From NCBI GenBank assembly GCA_018240405.1, contig JAFEFW010000003.1, positions 1 through 53,803 of the forward strand: a DNA stretch of 53,803 nt. The letters are read 5' to 3'. Shown here piece after piece: positions 1-7,047 of the stretch. The stretch comes from Pseudomonadota bacterium. GTDB lineage: Bacteria > Pseudomonadota > Alphaproteobacteria > Acetobacterales > Acetobacteraceae. Position numbers and translations under genes: made by a program. Every line of letters starts with the position of its first letter. Positions within the stretch are counted from its first letter, which is position 1. The notes under the pieces were generated by a model. The model saw nothing but the letters and a program-made list of their open reading frames with translations, was not told where the DNA came from and made no database searches.

Positions 1-1
1 C

Positions 2-1051
2 AACACTTCGAAGCGGGGCATCACGCTCGATCTGGCGACCGCCGACGGGCAGGCGCTGTTCCGGCGCCTCGCCGCAACCACTGATGTCATTCTGGAAACG
101 TTGCGACCTGGCACGCTAGAGTCCTTCGGCCTCGGCTATGAATCGCTGCGCGCGGCGAATCCGCGGTTGGTGCTGTGTTCGCTGACGCCGTTCGGGCAAA
201 CCGGGCCGTGGCGGGACTATCTGTCCAGCGATCTGCTGCATCTGGCGGCCGGCGGCGAAATGGCCTCCTGCGGCTACGATGAGACGGACATCCCGAACGC
301 GCCACCGATCGCGCCGGGGGGCGGCAATGCCTGGCACATGGGATGCCACTACGCCTATATGGCGATCATGGCGGCGCTGGTTTTCCGCACCGTTTCCGAC
401 CAGGGCCAATACATCGACGCATCGATCCATGAAGCCTGCGCGCTGACAACGGAATCGGCCATCGCCAACTACGTATATCGTGGGGAAGTGCTGAAGCGGC
501 AGACCGGCCGCCATCACGCCGTCGGTCCGACACCGCGCACGCAGTTCCTGGCAAAGGATGGCATCTATGTGACCGCCCTGATTGCCGGCGGGCTCAACCC
601 ACGCAATGTGAAGGCGCTGGCCGAGCTGATGGAGCCGTACGGCATGGCAGCTGACCTGAAGGATCCGAAATATCAGGATCCCGCCGTGGTGACCGAAAAC
701 ACAGCGCACATCATCGATGACGTGCTGGCCGGCTTCATTGCCTCGCTGCCCGCGGATGAAGTCTACCATGCCGCGCAGAACCGCGGCTTTACCTGGGGTG
801 CGGTACGCCCACCGGAAGCGCTGCTGGACGACCCGCACCTGCACGACCGCAACTTCTGGAAGCAGGTCGAGCACCCGGAACTTGGCCGCACCGTCACCTA
901 TCCCGGAGAGCCCGCGATCTACAACGGCACGCCCTGGCGCATCTCCCGCCGGGCACCGCTGATCGGCGAGCACAATGTGGAAATCTACGGCCAGGAGCTA
1001 GGGCTGTCCCACGCGGAACTGGCGATGCTGGCGGAGAACGGGGTGATCTGA
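2..1051 (+). CDS. CaiB/BaiF family (type III) CoA-transferase, 5' truncated by window edge
   Basis: This family moves CoA between a CoA-thioester and a free carboxylic acid in the cytoplasm. The frame is open from the first bases of the window. It begins with the family's N-terminal signature (NTSKRGITLDL), so the internal ATG at 101 is not the real start and the true start lies upstream of the window. Further along are the typical GLGYE..., LVLCSLTPFGQTGPWRDY and DLLHLAAGGEM blocks, the last probably carrying the catalytic Asp. A second family member follows after 63 bases in the same direction, so the two may be co-transcribed or form a heteromeric enzyme of the BbsEF type; that is inference. 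The substrate cannot be told from sequence. Confidence 0.9.
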   Translation, partial: NTSKRGITLDLATADGQALFRRLAATTDVILETLRPGTLESFGLGYESLRAANPRLVLCSLTPFGQTGPWRDYLSSDLLHLAAGGEMASCGYDETDIPNAPPIAPGGGNAWHMGCHYAYMAIMAALVFRTVSDQGQYIDASIHEACALTTESAIANYVYRGEVLKRQTGRHHAVGPTPRTQFLAKDGIYVTALIAGGLNPRNVKALAELMEPYGMAADLKDPKYQDPAVVTENTAHIIDDVLAGFIASLPADEVYHAAQNRGFTWGAVRPPEALLDDPHLHDRNFWKQVEHPELGRTVTYPGEPAIYNGTPWRISRRAPLIGEHNVEIYGQELGLSHAELAMLAENGVI

Positions 1052-1114
1052 CACACGCCTGTTTGGACCTTCGGCCGTGCCTGTGCCAATCTGGCAGTCA
1101 GGGAGGAACAGGCC

Positions 1115-2350
1115 ATGTCCGAAAAGGTCGCAACGTTTGACTTTCTCGCCGGCGTGCGTGTGGTTGATTTTACCCAGTTCGAAGCTGGACCATCCTGCAC
1201 CGAAGCCCTCGCCTGGCTCGGTGCCGAGGTCGTGAAGATCGAGAATCCCGGTATGGGCGACCCAGGTCGCCGCCTGCGGAAAGGCCATCCGGACGACGAT
1301 CCGTACTACTTCCAGATGTTCAACGCGAACAAGAAGTCGCTGACGGTGAACCTGAAGTCGCCGCGCGGCCTGCAATTGGTGAAGGACCTGCTGAAGCACG
1401 CCGATATCTGCGTGGAAAACATGGCGCCCGGCACGATCGAGCGGCTGGGACTTGGTTACGAAGACGTGAAGGCAGTCAATCCGTCGATCATCTACTGCCA
1501 GGTGAAGGGGTTTGGCGAAGGCAGCCCATACGAGAAGAATCTCGCTTTCGATATGATCGCACAGGCGACAGGCGGCACGATCAGCGTCACCGGCGAACGC
1601 GGCCGCCAGCCGGTGAAGCCTGGCATCTCGCTCGGCGATACCGGAACCGGCATGACCATGGCCGTGACCATCCTCGGCGCGTTGCGCAAGCGGGAGAAGA
1701 CCGGTCAGGGCGCCCGACTGCAGGTCGCCATGCAGGACGCGATGCTGCATTACATGCGCACCAACTTCTCGACACAGGCGAAGACCGGCAAGGCGGTGGA
1801 GCGTGACGGCACACGATCAGGCGGCGGCAGCAATGGCCCGTCGGGCCTGTATCCCTGCGCTCCCGGCGGACTGAACGACTATGTCTGGATCATGACCAGC
1901 CGCGGCAATCCGGAACATTGGACTCGCTTGTGCAAGGTCATCGGTCGCGAGGAACTGATCGAGGATCCACGCTTCGCCACCGCCGCGTTGCGAGCAAAGA
2001 ACGACGCGGAGCTGGACCCGATCATCCGCGAGTGGACCATGCGGCACACCAAGCACGAGGCCATGGCGTTGGTCGGCGGCGCCGGCATCCCCAGCGGCGC
2101 GGTTCTGGACACGATGGAGCTACAGAACGACGAAACTTTCGTGCAGCGTGGCGTTATGCAGGAGATGCAGCATCCGGCCTACGCTACGCCCCTGCGCATG
2201 CCCGCCTGGCCCGTCCGCATCAACGGCCGCATGCCAAAGGTCGAGCCATCCCCGATGCTGGGTCAGCACACGGCTGATGTGCTGGGCGAGTGGCTGGGGA
2301 TGAACGCCTCAGAGATTGAGGGACTGAAGGGTGAAAATGTAGTAGGCTGA
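1115..2350 (+). CDS. CaiB/BaiF family (type III) CoA-transferase
   Basis: A full-length 411-residue type III CoA-transferase, the normal size for the family. The N-terminal Rossmann part reads LAGVRVVDFTQFEAGP and LGAEVVKIENP. The central block has NKKSLTVNLKSPRG, and Asp146 in NLAFDMIAQATGG is the likely catalytic aspartate that forms the acyl-anhydride intermediate. A GGAGG-like ribosome site lies about ten bases before the ATG. It follows the partial CoA-transferase by 63 bases and precedes a DDN-type reductase by 31 bases, so these form a likely operon. The two transferases are clearly divergent rather than a recent duplication. The acid substrate is unknown. Confidence 0.93.
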   Translation: MSEKVATFDFLAGVRVVDFTQFEAGPSCTEALAWLGAEVVKIENPGMGDPGRRLRKGHPDDDPYYFQMFNANKKSLTVNLKSPRGLQLVKDLLKHADICVENMAPGTIERLGLGYEDVKAVNPSIIYCQVKGFGEGSPYEKNLAFDMIAQATGGTISVTGERGRQPVKPGISLGDTGTGMTMAVTILGALRKREKTGQGARLQVAMQDAMLHYMRTNFSTQAKTGKAVERDGTRSGGGSNGPSGLYPCAPGGLNDYVWIMTSRGNPEHWTRLCKVIGREELIEDPRFATAALRAKNDAELDPIIREWTMRHTKHEAMALVGGAGIPSGAVLDTMELQNDETFVQRGVMQEMQHPAYATPLRMPAWPVRINGRMPKVEPSPMLGQHTADVLGEWLGMNASEIEGLKGENVVG

Positions 2351-2381
2351 CATCTTCCGTCACCAAGGGAGTACCAGACCG

Positions 2382-2840
2382 ATGGCTGAAGCCAAGCTTG
2401 CACCTAACCTGCCGCAGTGGATGATCGACCACTCCAACCGCTACCTGTCGAGTGGCGGCACTGACGGGCATATGTACAAGGCAAACCCGCCGGGCTACGG
2501 CGAGATGGTCGTGCCGTCGCTGATGCTGACCACCACAGGCCGCAAGTCGGGCGAGAAGTTCATGTTCCCGCTGTATTACGGTGACTACGGCAACAGCTAC
2601 GTGATCGTCGCATCCAAGGGCGGCGCACCGGACCATCCGGGCTGGTACAAGAACCTTCTGTCCAACCCGGAAGCCGAAGTGATGGTTGGGACCAAGAAGC
2701 TGAAAGTGAAGGCTCGGACGGCTTCAGGCGACGAGCGTGCCAAGCTCTGGCAGATCGCGCTGAAGTTCTGGCCGCCTTACGCCGACTATCAAAAGAAGAC
2801 TGAGCGGGAGATTCCGGTCGTCGTTCTGGATCCGGCGTGA
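2382..2840 (+). CDS. DDN-type nitroreductase / deazaflavin- or flavin-dependent oxidoreductase family
   Basis: A 152-residue small split-barrel protein. It resembles the family of mycobacterial deazaflavin-dependent nitroreductase (Ddn), whose members bind F420 or FMN. Visible family features are LMLTTTGRKSGEKFMFPLYYGDYGNSYVIVA around residues 47-77 and the GAPDHPGWYKNLLSNPEAEV block after it. It is the third gene of a plus-strand set with two CoA-transferases and is followed by a strong hairpin. Whether it uses F420 in this organism cannot be decided from the window, since no cofactor biosynthesis gene is present. It could reduce an unsaturated acyl or nitro substrate made or used by the neighbouring CoA-transferases, but that is a guess. 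Confidence 0.85.
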   Translation: MAEAKLAPNLPQWMIDHSNRYLSSGGTDGHMYKANPPGYGEMVVPSLMLTTTGRKSGEKFMFPLYYGDYGNSYVIVASKGGAPDHPGWYKNLLSNPEAEVMVGTKKLKVKARTASGDERAKLWQIALKFWPPYADYQKKTEREIPVVVLDPA

Positions 2841-2856
2841 ACCACAAATAGCTGAC

Positions 2857-2890
2857 GTTCCGGCCCGCGCTGTGCCCAGCGGGCCGGAAC
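2857..2890. terminator. Strong 12-bp hairpin between convergent genes
   Basis: Positions 2857-2868 (GTTCCGGCCCGC) are perfectly complementary to 2879-2890, leaving a 10-base loop. It sits in the 70-base gap between the convergent reductase gene and the binding-protein gene, so it probably ends transcription from both sides. There is no T tract on either strand, so its strength as an intrinsic terminator is uncertain. Confidence 0.65.
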
Positions 2891-2910
2891 CGCTTCGGAG
2901 TGCAGCCGGC

Positions 2911-4107
2911 TTACGCCGGCATCAGCTTCCACCGCTCCTTGTCGAACTGCGCCATCTGGAATTTTTCGATCGGATAGTGATCCGTCGCGCTGGTCGTGAT
3001 CTTCGAGCCTGGCAGCAGCAGTGGCAGCGGAAAGTTCAAATTCTCGGCCTGACGCATGATGTTTTCCCGCGACAGGTCATTGCCGCACTGCGTCAGAACC
3101 TGCACGATCGTCTGGGCCGTTGAATAGCCGTAGACGTTGGACAGATCCGCTGCATCGCCATCGGGAAAATCCGACTTCATCCAGGCGAAGTAGCCGCGTA
3201 CGCCTTCATCGCTGGCCCACTCCTCATCGTTCGGATCCTTCAGGTAGAAGGCACTGATGATCCCCTGCGCCTTCTCGAAGCCAGCCGGCCGGATGGCGCT
3301 GGCAACCGAAGTGCCGGTGCTGGACAGGAAGAAGGTCGGCTTCCATCCCATTTCGTAGACCTTGCGGATCCCCAGGGCCGAGAACTTCGGATTTGACGCC
3401 AGCAGCAGCGTATCGGCACCGGACTGTTTCGCCGCCACGATCTGCGAGTCCAGCGTCGGGTCCGTCACCTCGTACGTCGTGCGCAGCGCAATCATCTGCG
3501 CCGCCTTGTCGCCGAAGCCACGCGTGCAGCCGTCCATGTAGTCGCGTCCGGAATCATCGTTCTGGCCCATCATCGCCAGGCGGGCACTTGGCTTGGTGCG
3601 GATCAGCCACTCGGCATAGGCGGCGCCCTCGGCCGAGTAAGTCGGCGCCCAGCCCATGCTGAACGGAAACGATTTCTGGTCGCCCCAGAAGGTTGCCCCG
3701 GAGCCGATGAACAACTGCGGAATCTTCTTGTCGTTCAGGTATTTGCGCGTCGCCACACTGGTCGGCGTGCCAAGTGGCGCGAAGATGAAGGACACCTGCT
3801 CCTGCTCGATCAACCGGCGCGTCTGCTCGACCGTCTTGGGCGGACTGTAGCCATCGTCGAGGCTGACGAACTCAATCTGCCTTCCGTTGATGCCGCCGGC
3901 CTTGTTCACAGTGCGGAAATACGCCGCGTGGGACCGCCCGATCGTTCCGTAGGCCGAGGCAGGGCCGCTATACGGCATGGTCTGGCCAATCTTGATCGTC
4001 GTGGCGGTCACACCCGGCGGAAACGATTGCGCCCGAGCGCGGCGGCCGGCCGCGATACCAAGCGCGGCCGCTGGCGCAAGGGCCAGTGCGTTCCGACGTG
4101 TCAACAT
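2911..4107 (-). CDS. ABC transporter substrate-binding protein, branched-chain amino acid type (Peripla_BP_6)
   Basis: A 398-residue periplasmic binding protein of the Leu/Ile/Val (LivJ/urea) superfamily. The N-terminus (MLTRRNALALAPAAALGIAAG, then ARAQ) looks like a twin-arginine-type export signal with cleavage near residue 27. The mature part starts with the family pattern TTIKIGQTMPYSGPASAYG, followed by INGRQIEFVSLDDGYSP and the RLIEQEQVSFIFAPLGT block. No permease or ATPase gene lies nearby, so it is an orphan binding protein here; the ligand may be an aromatic or small acid rather than an amino acid. It is transcribed divergently from the flavoprotein gene, with 129 bases between the two starts. 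Confidence 0.92.
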   Translation of the reverse strand: MLTRRNALALAPAAALGIAAGRRARAQSFPPGVTATTIKIGQTMPYSGPASAYGTIGRSHAAYFRTVNKAGGINGRQIEFVSLDDGYSPPKTVEQTRRLIEQEQVSFIFAPLGTPTSVATRKYLNDKKIPQLFIGSGATFWGDQKSFPFSMGWAPTYSAEGAAYAEWLIRTKPSARLAMMGQNDDSGRDYMDGCTRGFGDKAAQMIALRTTYEVTDPTLDSQIVAAKQSGADTLLLASNPKFSALGIRKVYEMGWKPTFFLSSTGTSVASAIRPAGFEKAQGIISAFYLKDPNDEEWASDEGVRGYFAWMKSDFPDGDAADLSNVYGYSTAQTIVQVLTQCGNDLSRENIMRQAENLNFPLPLLLPGSKITTSATDHYPIEKFQMAQFDKERWKLMPA

Positions 4108-4236
4108 ATTGTACCTCCCTGGTTCTTCTTTATGACGGCCGACAATAATGGTTCGGTTGCCGCCACGTCCAGCATCGTGCGGTCGCCGAACATGGCGCGG
4201 CGGTGCATAACGCGCGGGGACGAAGGAGCCTGCGGC

Positions 4237-5118
4237 ATGGCGGAATGGGACGTGGTGGTGATTGGCGGCGGCGCGGCAGGCCTCAGCGCAGCGGCTACGG
4301 TAGCGGCGAGGGGTCTACGCTGTCTTGTGATTGACCGAATGGGCGGCGGTGGCGAATTGATGAATCTGGGCACGCTGCACGACATGGATGAGGCGCTCAC
4401 CGGCCCCGACCTCGCCGCGCGCTTGCTGGAGGACGCAACGAATGCCGGTGCGGAGCTCGGCATCGCCGAGGTCAGCGGCCTGCGACGCGACGGCGACCGC
4501 TGGCGGGTCGTTACCGAGGATGAACCCCACATCGCCAGGACTGTCATCCTCGCTGTCGGTCTCGCTCCCGGCACGCTGGGGCTGGACAATGAGGCAGCAT
4601 TCGAGGGCCGTGGGCTGTCGCATTGTGCTGCCTGCGATGGGCCACTCTACGCCGGCCAGAGCGTCGTGGTTGCCGGCGCCGACCGCTGGGCGCAGCTTGA
4701 GGCGTCGGAACTTGTCGGTACTGCATCGGACGTGACGCTGGTGACGCAGGGCCAGGCCGCACCTCAGTTGGAGGGCGTCCTCGTCAGGACCGGGCGGGTG
4801 ACCCGATTGCACGGCGACAACGGGCTGGAGTCCGTTACGATCTCGGATGAGCAAGGCGCGGCGCCGCTGCCGGCCTACGCGATCTTCATCCAGACCGGCC
4901 GGCGGCCGTCGCTCGGTTTTGTGCCGGAGGACCTGGCGTGCGATGACGCCGGCAGGATCGTTACCGATCCGGCGCTTACAACGAACCTGCCTGAGCTGTA
5001 CGCCGTCGGCGACGCCCGCAGCGGGTCGCCTCGGACGATCGCCGCGGCGATCGCCGACGGGCAGCACGCCGCCGCTTCCTCCCCTCTCCCCTCCCCTCTT
5101 GGCAAGCCGCCCGAATAG
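4237..5118 (+). CDS. Thioredoxin-reductase-like FAD/NAD(P)-dependent oxidoreductase
   Basis: A 293-residue flavoprotein resembling low-Mr thioredoxin reductase, slightly shorter than the usual 310-320. It has an N-terminal FAD site (VVVIGGGAAGLSAA, residues 6-19), a redox CxxC pair Cys130-Ala-Ala-Cys133 in HCAACDGPLYAG, and the C-terminal FAD motif LYAVGDARSG near 255. The pyridine-nucleotide loop reads VVVAGADRWAQLEA rather than the standard GGGDSAxEEA, so nucleotide use may be altered. I chose the ATG at 4237 because AAGGAG lies just upstream and upstream codons run into the divergent gene. The last 13 residues are a Ser/Pro-rich tail encoded by a pyrimidine-rich run. A selenoprotein follows after 37 bases, which suggests this enzyme is its reductase. 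Confidence 0.88.
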   Translation: MAEWDVVVIGGGAAGLSAAATVAARGLRCLVIDRMGGGGELMNLGTLHDMDEALTGPDLAARLLEDATNAGAELGIAEVSGLRRDGDRWRVVTEDEPHIARTVILAVGLAPGTLGLDNEAAFEGRGLSHCAACDGPLYAGQSVVVAGADRWAQLEASELVGTASDVTLVTQGQAAPQLEGVLVRTGRVTRLHGDNGLESVTISDEQGAAPLPAYAIFIQTGRRPSLGFVPEDLACDDAGRIVTDPALTTNLPELYAVGDARSGSPRTIAAAIADGQHAAASSPLPSPLGKPPE

Positions 5119-5155
5119 CGCTGTGATGTCCGGTGTTGGGTAGAGGGAACGCAAC

Positions 5156-5674
5156 ATGCGCATCGTGAATCCCAGCTACGGGATCGCGCCGCAAGGCGAG
5201 GGTTCGGCAACCGCCGGCCCCGTCGACTGGGCCAACGATCCCATCATTCTGTTCTCTAACAACAAGCCCAACGCGAAGGAATTGCTGGAGGGTGTCCGCA
5301 ACCGCCTTTCTGCCATCCGCCGCGTGGACAACATCGACTACATCGCCAAGGGCAGCGCCAGCCAACCGGCGCCGCCTGAGATGATCAACGAAGTGGCGCG
5401 CAAGTACCGCATCGCGTTGCTTGCGCTGGGCGACTGAGGGTCCTGCTCATCGTGGAGTTTCCACGACAGCATTGAACTACGGAAACGAGGCCTGGCGGGG
5501 GTGGTGATAGCCACCGAAACGTTCCGGCCATTGGTCCTGGCCCAGGCCAAGGCGCGTAAGCTCGAACCGCACCTGATCGTGGTGAAGCATCCCGTTGGCG
5601 GGTTGAACACCGCGGAACTGCAGGATCGGATCGACACCGCGTTCGAAGGCCTGAAGCTGGAGATGAAGGGGTAA
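5156..5674 (+). CDS. UGSC-type selenoprotein with in-frame UGA (selenocysteine at residue 94)
   Basis: The frame opens with MRIVNPSYG after an AGAGGGA ribosome site and runs 93 codons to TGA at 5435-5437. The same frame continues for 78 codons to TAA at 5672-5674. Read through, the junction is ...LLALGD-U-GSCSSWSFHDSIELRKRG, giving a 172-residue protein. From memory, the UGSC-containing (seleno)protein family has this layout: an N-terminal IVNP block, a Pro-rich segment like SASQPAPPE, then GD-U/C-GSC. Sec94-Gly-Ser-Cys97 is a CxxC-like pair, suggesting selenenylsulfide redox chemistry. A SECIS-like hairpin lies just 3' of the codon. The gene sits between a thioredoxin-reductase-like flavoprotein and two paralogous cysteine proteins. 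selA, selB and selC must lie elsewhere. The biochemical function is unknown. A call ending at 5437 would be a truncation artefact. Confidence 0.88.
5435..5437 (+). other. Selenocysteine (UGA) recoding site
   Basis: TGA in frame between GGC-GAC and GGG-TCC-TGC, giving Gly-Asp-Sec-Gly-Ser-Cys. Homologous coding continues on both sides and the family is defined by U or C at this residue. Neighbouring genes use TGA as an ordinary stop, so this is site-specific recoding and not a changed genetic code. Confidence 0.86.
5444..5471 (+). promoter_or_regulatory. Bacterial SECIS-like stem-loop
   Basis: The upper stem pairs 5450-5455 (TCGTGG) with 5461-5466 (CCACGA), six perfect pairs, closed by a five-base loop AGTTT at 5456-5460. 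A lower stem pairs 5444-5447 (TGCT) with 5468-5471 (AGCA), separated by a small CA/C internal loop. The apical loop begins 18 bases after the UGA and has G as its second base followed by T. This fits the published bacterial SECIS pattern of a short hairpin within the coding sequence whose loop contains a G and which SelB binds. No folding program was run; the pairing was found by eye. Confidence 0.75.
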
Positions 5675-5695
5675 CCCTTCGTCACGACTGATCCG

Positions 5696-5727
5696 GGGCC
5701 GCGGGCGATGTCCGCGGCCCTTTCTGT
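5696..5727 (+). terminator. Hairpin with T-rich tail between selenoprotein and first companion gene
   Basis: Positions 5696-5704 (GGGCCGCGG) pair perfectly with 5712-5720, with a 7-base loop, followed by TTTCTGT. It looks like an intrinsic terminator, yet lies inside a same-strand gene set, 22 bases after the selenoprotein stop and about 20 before the next start. It may lower expression of the downstream genes or protect the upstream mRNA. Confidence 0.6.
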
Positions 5728-5744
5728 AAGAATTCGGAGATCGC

Positions 5745-6791
5745 ATGTCCGACGCCGCCGAAGCCGAACTGCTCGACATTCCGGAAATGGACGCCGATGC
5801 CTGGGCGGACTATGTCGAGGCACAGGGCTGGACCGACGGGTTGCCGCTGGTCGTGCCAACCGAGGACGCTGTGGCGCGCATGATGGACGGCGCCCGTGGC
5901 GATAATGAGCCCTTCCCCGCCATCACGCCACGCCAACTCATTCCGACCCTGCGCAGCCTGGCGGCCAATGCGGTGATGGCGGGCTGCCGCCCTGCCTATT
6001 TCCCAGTCGTGCTGTCGGCGCTGCGCGGCGTGCTGGTGGCCGACTACAATCTGCATGGCTCGCTGGCGACGACGCATGCGTGCGCGCCGATGATCATGGT
6101 GAACGGCCCGCTGCGACAAACGCTGAACATCAACTGCGGCACCAACTGCATGGGCCAGGGCTGGCGGGCCAATGCCGCTATCGGCAGAGCGCTGCAGCTG
6201 ATCCTGCTGAATATCGGCGGCGCCAAACCGGCGATCATGGACCGCTCGACTTTTGGCTCGCCGGCGAAATACACCTTCTGCTTCGGCGAAAATGAGGAGG
6301 AAAGCCCGTTCCCGCCCTACCACGTCCGCCACGGCTTCAACGCCATCGAAGGGGTGGTGACGGTGATGTCCGCCGAACCAAACCACAACCTGAACGACCA
6401 CGGCAGCACCACGGGCAAGGGAATCCTGACCACATTTGCCGGAGCGATCGCCTCGCCGGCGGCTAACACAGTCTACGCCAAGGGGCCGTTCTTCATCGTT
6501 TTCGGGCCGGAACACGCGGCGACGCTGGCGCGGGACAAGTTCACGGTCGAGCAGGTTCAGCAATTCCTCTACGATAAGGCCCGCGTGCCGGTGGACCAGG
6601 TATCGCCAGAGAATCATCAAATCTACGCCGAATCGGGCCACTTGCCGGAGAACGGCTTCTATCGGGTCGCGCCAACGCCGGACGACATCCATGTCGCCGT
6701 CGCAGGTGGCCCCGGCAAGCACTCGGCGTGGATTCCATCCTTTGGCGGCACGGCGGCAATTTCGGTGCGGGTGAAACCGCCCGCAGCCTGA
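5745..6791 (+). CDS. Uncharacterised UGSC-linked protein, paralogue 1 (two conserved cysteines)
   Basis: A 348-residue protein of a family I cannot name with certainty. It is a clear paralogue of the product at 7048-8046. Shared blocks are DGLPLVVPTE (31-40), MAGCRPAYFPVVL (78-90, Cys81), VNGP (119-122), GTNCMGQGWRANAAIGRAL (132-150, Cys135), LNIGGAKP (155-162), SPAKY (172-176) and DDIH (313-316) followed by a Gly-rich strand. It has extra cysteines at 113, 131 and 179. No signal peptide or membrane segment is visible, so it is probably cytoplasmic. A GGAG ribosome site precedes the ATG. Its position after the selenoprotein suggests it acts with it, perhaps as the catalytic or substrate-binding partner; this is inference from context only. 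Confidence 0.8.
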   Translation: MSDAAEAELLDIPEMDADAWADYVEAQGWTDGLPLVVPTEDAVARMMDGARGDNEPFPAITPRQLIPTLRSLAANAVMAGCRPAYFPVVLSALRGVLVADYNLHGSLATTHACAPMIMVNGPLRQTLNINCGTNCMGQGWRANAAIGRALQLILLNIGGAKPAIMDRSTFGSPAKYTFCFGENEEESPFPPYHVRHGFNAIEGVVTVMSAEPNHNLNDHGSTTGKGILTTFAGAIASPAANTVYAKGPFFIVFGPEHAATLARDKFTVEQVQQFLYDKARVPVDQVSPENHQIYAESGHLPENGFYRVAPTPDDIHVAVAGGPGKHSAWIPSFGGTAAISVRVKPPAA

Positions 6792-6865
6792 TGTTGTAGC
6801 GGCATCCGGGCAAAAGCAGTCTAGAGAGTCAACGGTCGGCTGGGCGGCGGGCGATTAGGGGATCG

Positions 6866-6989
6866 TAACCACAGATGAACACAGATACACGCAGGCGTTG
6901 CGTTTGTAGCCGGCACTTGGTGAAGAACTTTAGCAATCAGCCATACTCGGCAAATATAATCTGTGTTTATCTGTGTTCATCTGTGGTTA
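6866..6989. repeat. Inverted-repeat element, 22-bp perfect arms (possible MITE/REP-like)
   Basis: The arm at 6866-6887 (TAACCACAGATGAACACAGA plus TA) is the exact reverse complement of 6968-6989. The 80 bases between include a further partial copy of the CTGTGT motif and an AT-rich stretch with TATAAT at 6955-6960. The whole 124 bases stand out as AT-rich against the GC-rich surroundings. The ACCACAGATGAACACAG type of sequence recurs in many bacterial genomes as short dispersed repeats. It separates the two paralogous companion genes and encodes no protein. Confidence 0.8.
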
Positions 6990-7047
6990 AATTCCTTTCT
7001 TACTGTCAACGACCGTCTGCCGCTGCCGTACTGCTGGCATCGATGGA

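Noticed and set aside
116-973. Minus-strand open frame opposite the first CoA-transferase
   Set aside because: It is an antisense shadow with no domain; the plus-strand frame has clear family motifs.
3928-4236. Upstream extension of the flavoprotein frame
   Set aside because: It overlaps the divergent binding-protein gene, is Arg-rich, and the ATG at 4237 has an AAGGAG site and begins exactly at the FAD motif.
5156-5437. A 93-residue protein ending at TGA 5437
   Set aside because: Homologous sequence continues in frame past the TGA and a SECIS-like hairpin follows, so this is a truncation artefact.
6955-6960. TATAAT as promoter of the second companion gene
   Set aside because: There is no fitting -35 box 16-18 bases upstream and the hexamer lies inside a repeat element.
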